Shown here: positions 31,550 to 34,188 of the stretch, one piece after another
How positions within the stretch are numbered: the stretch's first letter is position 1
Layout: every line of letters starts with the position of its first letter
Assembly: GCA_051745305.1 (NCBI GenBank)
Contig: JBNJDY010000013.1
Span: 1 to 34,188 of the forward strand
Reading direction: 5' to 3'
From: Saliniplasma sp051745305
Lineage (GTDB): Archaea > Thermoplasmatota > Thermoplasmata > Halarchaeoplasmatales > Halarchaeoplasmataceae
Length of the DNA: 34,188 bases
Program-made: the position numbers and the translations under genes
The notes under the pieces: generated by a model
The model's database searches: none
What the model was told of the DNA's origin: nothing
What the model saw: only the letters and a program-made list of their open reading frames with translations

Positions 31550-32542
31550 ATGCCTTCGGAGAAAGGGCCGGTAGTCAAGGTCAAGAAAGATAAAGGGCAG
31601 CAAGTCCTTGAAAAACTCAAAAGGGAAGATCGTCTAGATGGCGATAGGATGATCGAGCAGAGGGGGAGTAAACTTATAATTCCGGTCAAGGAAGGGGATG
31701 AAGAAGATATCTTAGAGAAAAGTGAAGACAAATCTACTCCTTTCCAGAAGATTCAAAGCAAGGTCGATATTGCAGAAGTTTTGAAAGAAAAATTACCCGA
31801 GAGGTGGAAAAGGGTTGGAGATGTTTTACTGATCAAGTTACCTGAGGTATTTGATGGTAAAAAAAATCATATCGGTGAAGTCTATGCAGAAGTTTTGGGT
31901 ATGAAAAGCGTTCTGATCCAGGGGAGTATAAAGGGTACAAAAAGGGAACCCGAGGTGGAGCTTATTTATGGTGAAGAGACGGAAACGGTACACCTTGAGA
32001 ACGGTATCAAATACAAACTCGATCTCTCCGAACTTATGTTCTCCAGCGGTAACATCGACGAACGTGTGCTCATGGCAGGAGTACCGGAGGATGGGGAAAC
32101 AATAGTGGACATGTTCGCCGGTATAGGCTACTTCACACTGCCCATGGCCGTTCACTCAAAACCGGAGAAGATCTACTCGCTGGAGATCAACGAAGTCGCT
32201 TACGGGTATTTAAATGAAAATATCGAGTTGAACGGGGTTGAAGAGGTCGTAGAGACCTGGAACGGGGACAACCGTGAGTTTGCTAAGAGTGGTATCGCAG
32301 ATAGAGTCGTTATGGGTTACCTGCATGATACGTGGAAGTTTTTACCGAAGGCGGTCGAACTTCTTGATGGCGAAGGTGTTGTACACTATCACACAAGGGC
32401 AGCGGATGTGAACTTTCCGGGGCAGGTCGAGAGCGAACTAGCTGAAAATATTGAGAAGGATTTTGAGATCACGGAGATCAGAAAGATCAAATCCTATGCA
32501 CCCCACGTCTTTCACGTGGTGGCCGATATTGACGTGTTTTAA
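31550..32542 (+). CDS. taw2: Taw2/TYW2-like tRNA-Phe wyosine aminocarboxypropyltransferase
   Basis: Class I Rossmann SAM-binding enzyme of 330 residues that would transfer the aminocarboxypropyl group of SAM to 4-demethylwyosine at G37 of tRNA-Phe. The SAM site is DMFAGIGYFTLP (FAGIGYFTLP at 189-198), followed by IYSLEINEVAYGYLNENIELNGV. The sequence RVVMGYLHDTWKFL takes the place of the NPP-type motif of the related methyltransferase Trm5, which favours Taw2. The N-terminal ~90 residues are variable and basic. A GGTATAAAATAC box about 35 nt upstream fits a leaderless or short-leader transcript. Confidence 0.82.
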   Translation: MPSEKGPVVKVKKDKGQQVLEKLKREDRLDGDRMIEQRGSKLIIPVKEGDEEDILEKSEDKSTPFQKIQSKVDIAEVLKEKLPERWKRVGDVLLIKLPEVFDGKKNHIGEVYAEVLGMKSVLIQGSIKGTKREPEVELIYGEETETVHLENGIKYKLDLSELMFSSGNIDERVLMAGVPEDGETIVDMFAGIGYFTLPMAVHSKPEKIYSLEINEVAYGYLNENIELNGVEEVVETWNGDNREFAKSGIADRVVMGYLHDTWKFLPKAVELLDGEGVVHYHTRAADVNFPGQVESELAENIEKDFEITEIRKIKSYAPHVFHVVADIDVF

Positions 32543-32597
32543 TAAGTTACCAAACTATTATTTATAACTTTGATAATACCGTAAAAAGGTGGATCAA

Positions 32598-33539
32598 GTG
32601 GTAAAGTGTACCAACTGCGATGCTGAAATACCTGAGGAGGAAAGAGGTAGATTCTGTCCATACTGTGGATCCCTGTTAAGAGGATGGTCTAAAACAAACG
32701 TACAACAGGGATTTCAATATTATAAAAAGAAATTGAGTACATCAGAAACCCTCTCTAAGGGTTACAGTATCCTAATGGATAATATTAAACCGATATTGGT
32801 CTACTGGACATTACCAGTTATGATAATCATCATTCTATCTTTCATGCAGCAGTACACCCTCTCGAACATGACTACAGCTTTTGAGGGGGTAGCGGAGTTT
32901 TCCGTTCTTATGGATCTTGCGCTTCAGGCGATCTTTATAACAATCCCTCTGTCTCTTATCACCACCATCCTCGAATTGATCTTCATAGGTGGGATCGTAG
33001 GGATGGCCCAGGAAGCTTATTACACGGGTACGACCTCTTACGAAACCGGGTTCGAATCTATTAAAAAACATCCTTTAGGTATCATCGGTGCGAGTATTTT
33101 GATCACTCTAGCGGTGAATTTCGGACTGGTACTGTGCATTATACCTGGACTCTTCTTATGCTACTGGTGGTTATTCGCCATACCGATGATCGTCATAGAA
33201 GGAAAAAACATCTTTGACTCGCTATCAGATAGTAAGAAATTTGCCAAAGACAACAAAACCTTGAAGTTTACGATATCTTTGATAGGAGTTTTGATTGTTA
33301 TGAATATAGTCGGGAGTATCCTTTCTTCTGTCGTTTCCTTTTTCTTTAGAGGAGAGATATTCTCTATTCCTTCAGAAGTTATAGTGACACCGATAATCAC
33401 AGGTTTAGTGACCCTGTTGGGTATGAGTTTCGTAGGGATCTGTATAACGGTTCATTTCCTCAAAGGAAGACCACCTACAGCTGAAAAACCTGGATTCGAT
33501 AAACCGACCCCGCCTCCACCAGACCTGCTGAACGATTGA
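32598..33539 (+). CDS. Zinc-ribbon multi-pass membrane protein (DUF4013-like)
   Basis: A 313-residue protein starting with a zinc ribbon: C4, C7, C20 and C23 (KCTNCDAEIPEEERGRFCPYCGSLL). The rest has about five to six hydrophobic helices in three groups, with a central GGIVGMAQEAYYTGTTSYETGFESIKKHPLGI segment resembling DUF4013 and glycerophosphodiesterase membrane-domain proteins. The GTG at 32598 is chosen because AGGTGGATC lies just before it; a GTG nine bases upstream falls within that site. The proline-rich tail (PPPPD) is cytoplasmic. Function unknown. Confidence 0.72.
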   Translation: MVKCTNCDAEIPEEERGRFCPYCGSLLRGWSKTNVQQGFQYYKKKLSTSETLSKGYSILMDNIKPILVYWTLPVMIIIILSFMQQYTLSNMTTAFEGVAEFSVLMDLALQAIFITIPLSLITTILELIFIGGIVGMAQEAYYTGTTSYETGFESIKKHPLGIIGASILITLAVNFGLVLCIIPGLFLCYWWLFAIPMIVIEGKNIFDSLSDSKKFAKDNKTLKFTISLIGVLIVMNIVGSILSSVVSFFFRGEIFSIPSEVIVTPIITGLVTLLGMSFVGICITVHFLKGRPPTAEKPGFDKPTPPPPDLLND

Positions 33540-33588
33540 AGTTGGTTTTGCAAAACATATTTGTAGATTGATATGAGTATTACATGAT

Positions 33589-34188
33589 ATGAAAGAGGCA
33601 ATGTTCTGGGAGGAGGGAGACGGGAAGTCGGTCCAGTGTCACTTGTGCGGACATCACTGTGATATCAAAGAGGGAAAGAGAGGTATATGTGGTGTCAGAG
33701 AGAACCAAGATGGTATATTGTACTCTTTGATCTACGGTAAAATCGCGTCGGTTGCTATCGATCCTATAGAAAAGAAACCACTTTATCATTTTAATCCTAG
33801 ATCCAAAGTGCTTTCGTTTGGAACGGTAGGGTGTAACTTCAGATGTAGGTTCTGTCAGAACGCCTCACTTTCCTGCGGTGACCCTAGCAGTTCATATCTA
33901 CGAAAATTCACAGTCGATGAACTGGTTCAAAAAGCGTTAGATTTTGACGGGATCGCTTGGACCTATAACGAACCGGCTATCGATTTCGAATTCTCCTACG
34001 ACGTTTCGAAAAAGTATAAAGAAGAAGGCGGAGGGTACGTCGTTTACGTGACAAACGGGTTTATGGAAAGTGAACCTCTTGAGAAAATCTCACCGTACTT
34101 GGATGCCATGAACATCGATATCAAGGCCATGAGCGATAAGTTCTACAGCGAGATCGTCGGTGGAAAAGTTCAGAAGGTTCTAGATACT
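33589..34188 (+). CDS. amrS: AmmeMemoRadiSam-system radical SAM enzyme (AmrS), 3' truncated by window
   Basis: First 200 codons of a radical SAM protein cut by the window edge. An N-terminal cysteine set (C17, C20, C24, C34 in CHLCGHHC and GICGVREN) precedes the radical SAM cluster C82-xxx-C86-xx-C89 in GCNFRCRFCQN. IAWTYNEPAIDFEF and YVTNGFM are AmrS-like, as in PflA-type activases. In archaea AmrS occurs with AmmeMemoRadiSam AMMECR1/MEMO proteins; none of these lies inside this window, but they could follow beyond it. The start is an ATG with no clear ribosome binding site. Confidence 0.85.
   Translation, partial: MKEAMFWEEGDGKSVQCHLCGHHCDIKEGKRGICGVRENQDGILYSLIYGKIASVAIDPIEKKPLYHFNPRSKVLSFGTVGCNFRCRFCQNASLSCGDPSSSYLRKFTVDELVQKALDFDGIAWTYNEPAIDFEFSYDVSKKYKEEGGGYVVYVTNGFMESEPLEKISPYLDAMNIDIKAMSDKFYSEIVGGKVQKVLDT

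Overview
The window reads as a chromosomal segment of a euryarchaeon, plausibly related to the Thermoplasmatota; the class cannot be fixed from sequence alone. Archaeal markers are a TATA-binding protein, a geranylgeranyl-reductase-family enzyme for archaeal lipids, a Taw2-type wyosine enzyme, and a tRNA-Trp whose intron encodes a box C/D methylation guide. Both tRNA genes lack an encoded CCA. Promoters are TATA-like, and many genes carry GGTG/GGAGG-type ribosome binding sites. A bacterial-type gyrase (gyrB-gyrA) is present, as in several euryarchaeal lineages.

Layout. 26-811: a PrsW-type membrane protease. 812-4726 (minus): a tight operon with subunit order A-F-X-B, matching the heterotetrameric dye-linked L-proline dehydrogenase type, ending in a LysE-family transporter. 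4875-9737: a small zinc-ribbon membrane protein, then gyrB and gyrA. 9738-10443: no protein gene; an intact tRNA-Arg(TCT) sits inside a dense series of short hairpins, bounded outside by 17-nt copies of the tRNA 5' and 3' ends. 10444-15079: LrgAB, an unknown membrane protein, and TldD/TldE. 15178-15367: intron-containing tRNA-Trp.

15368-18960 is an accessory island next to tRNA-Trp. It carries a membrane protein, a UPF0175/PIN toxin-antitoxin pair, and an AbiEi/AbiEii type IV toxin-antitoxin pair. The AbiE pair lies between two 82-bp direct repeats that end in a tRNA-Trp-like 3' sequence. A decayed tRNA-Trp-like copy filled with hairpins lies between the modules. No integrase is visible. 19034-22658 holds a 1018-residue P-loop ATPase with TPR repeats and a broken paralogue that lost its ATPase core.

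22818-34188 is mostly ordinary chromosome: a PRC-barrel protein between two identical 27-bp repeats, a DJ-1/PfpI protein, a methyltransferase, an acetate-type transporter, an RDD protein, a DUF457/YdjM-like protein, a DppA aminopeptidase, a 44-residue zinc-finger protein, a TatD-related hydrolase, TBP, a geranylgeranyl reductase, a secreted/anchored protein, Taw2, a zinc-ribbon multi-pass membrane protein, and the start of an AmmeMemoRadiSam-type radical SAM gene cut by the window end.

The best candidate for something undescribed is the repeated association of tRNA gene fragments with clusters of compact hairpins at two different tRNA loci, together with the tRNA-Trp-linked toxin-antitoxin cassettes. 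These are sequence observations; mechanism and function are inference.
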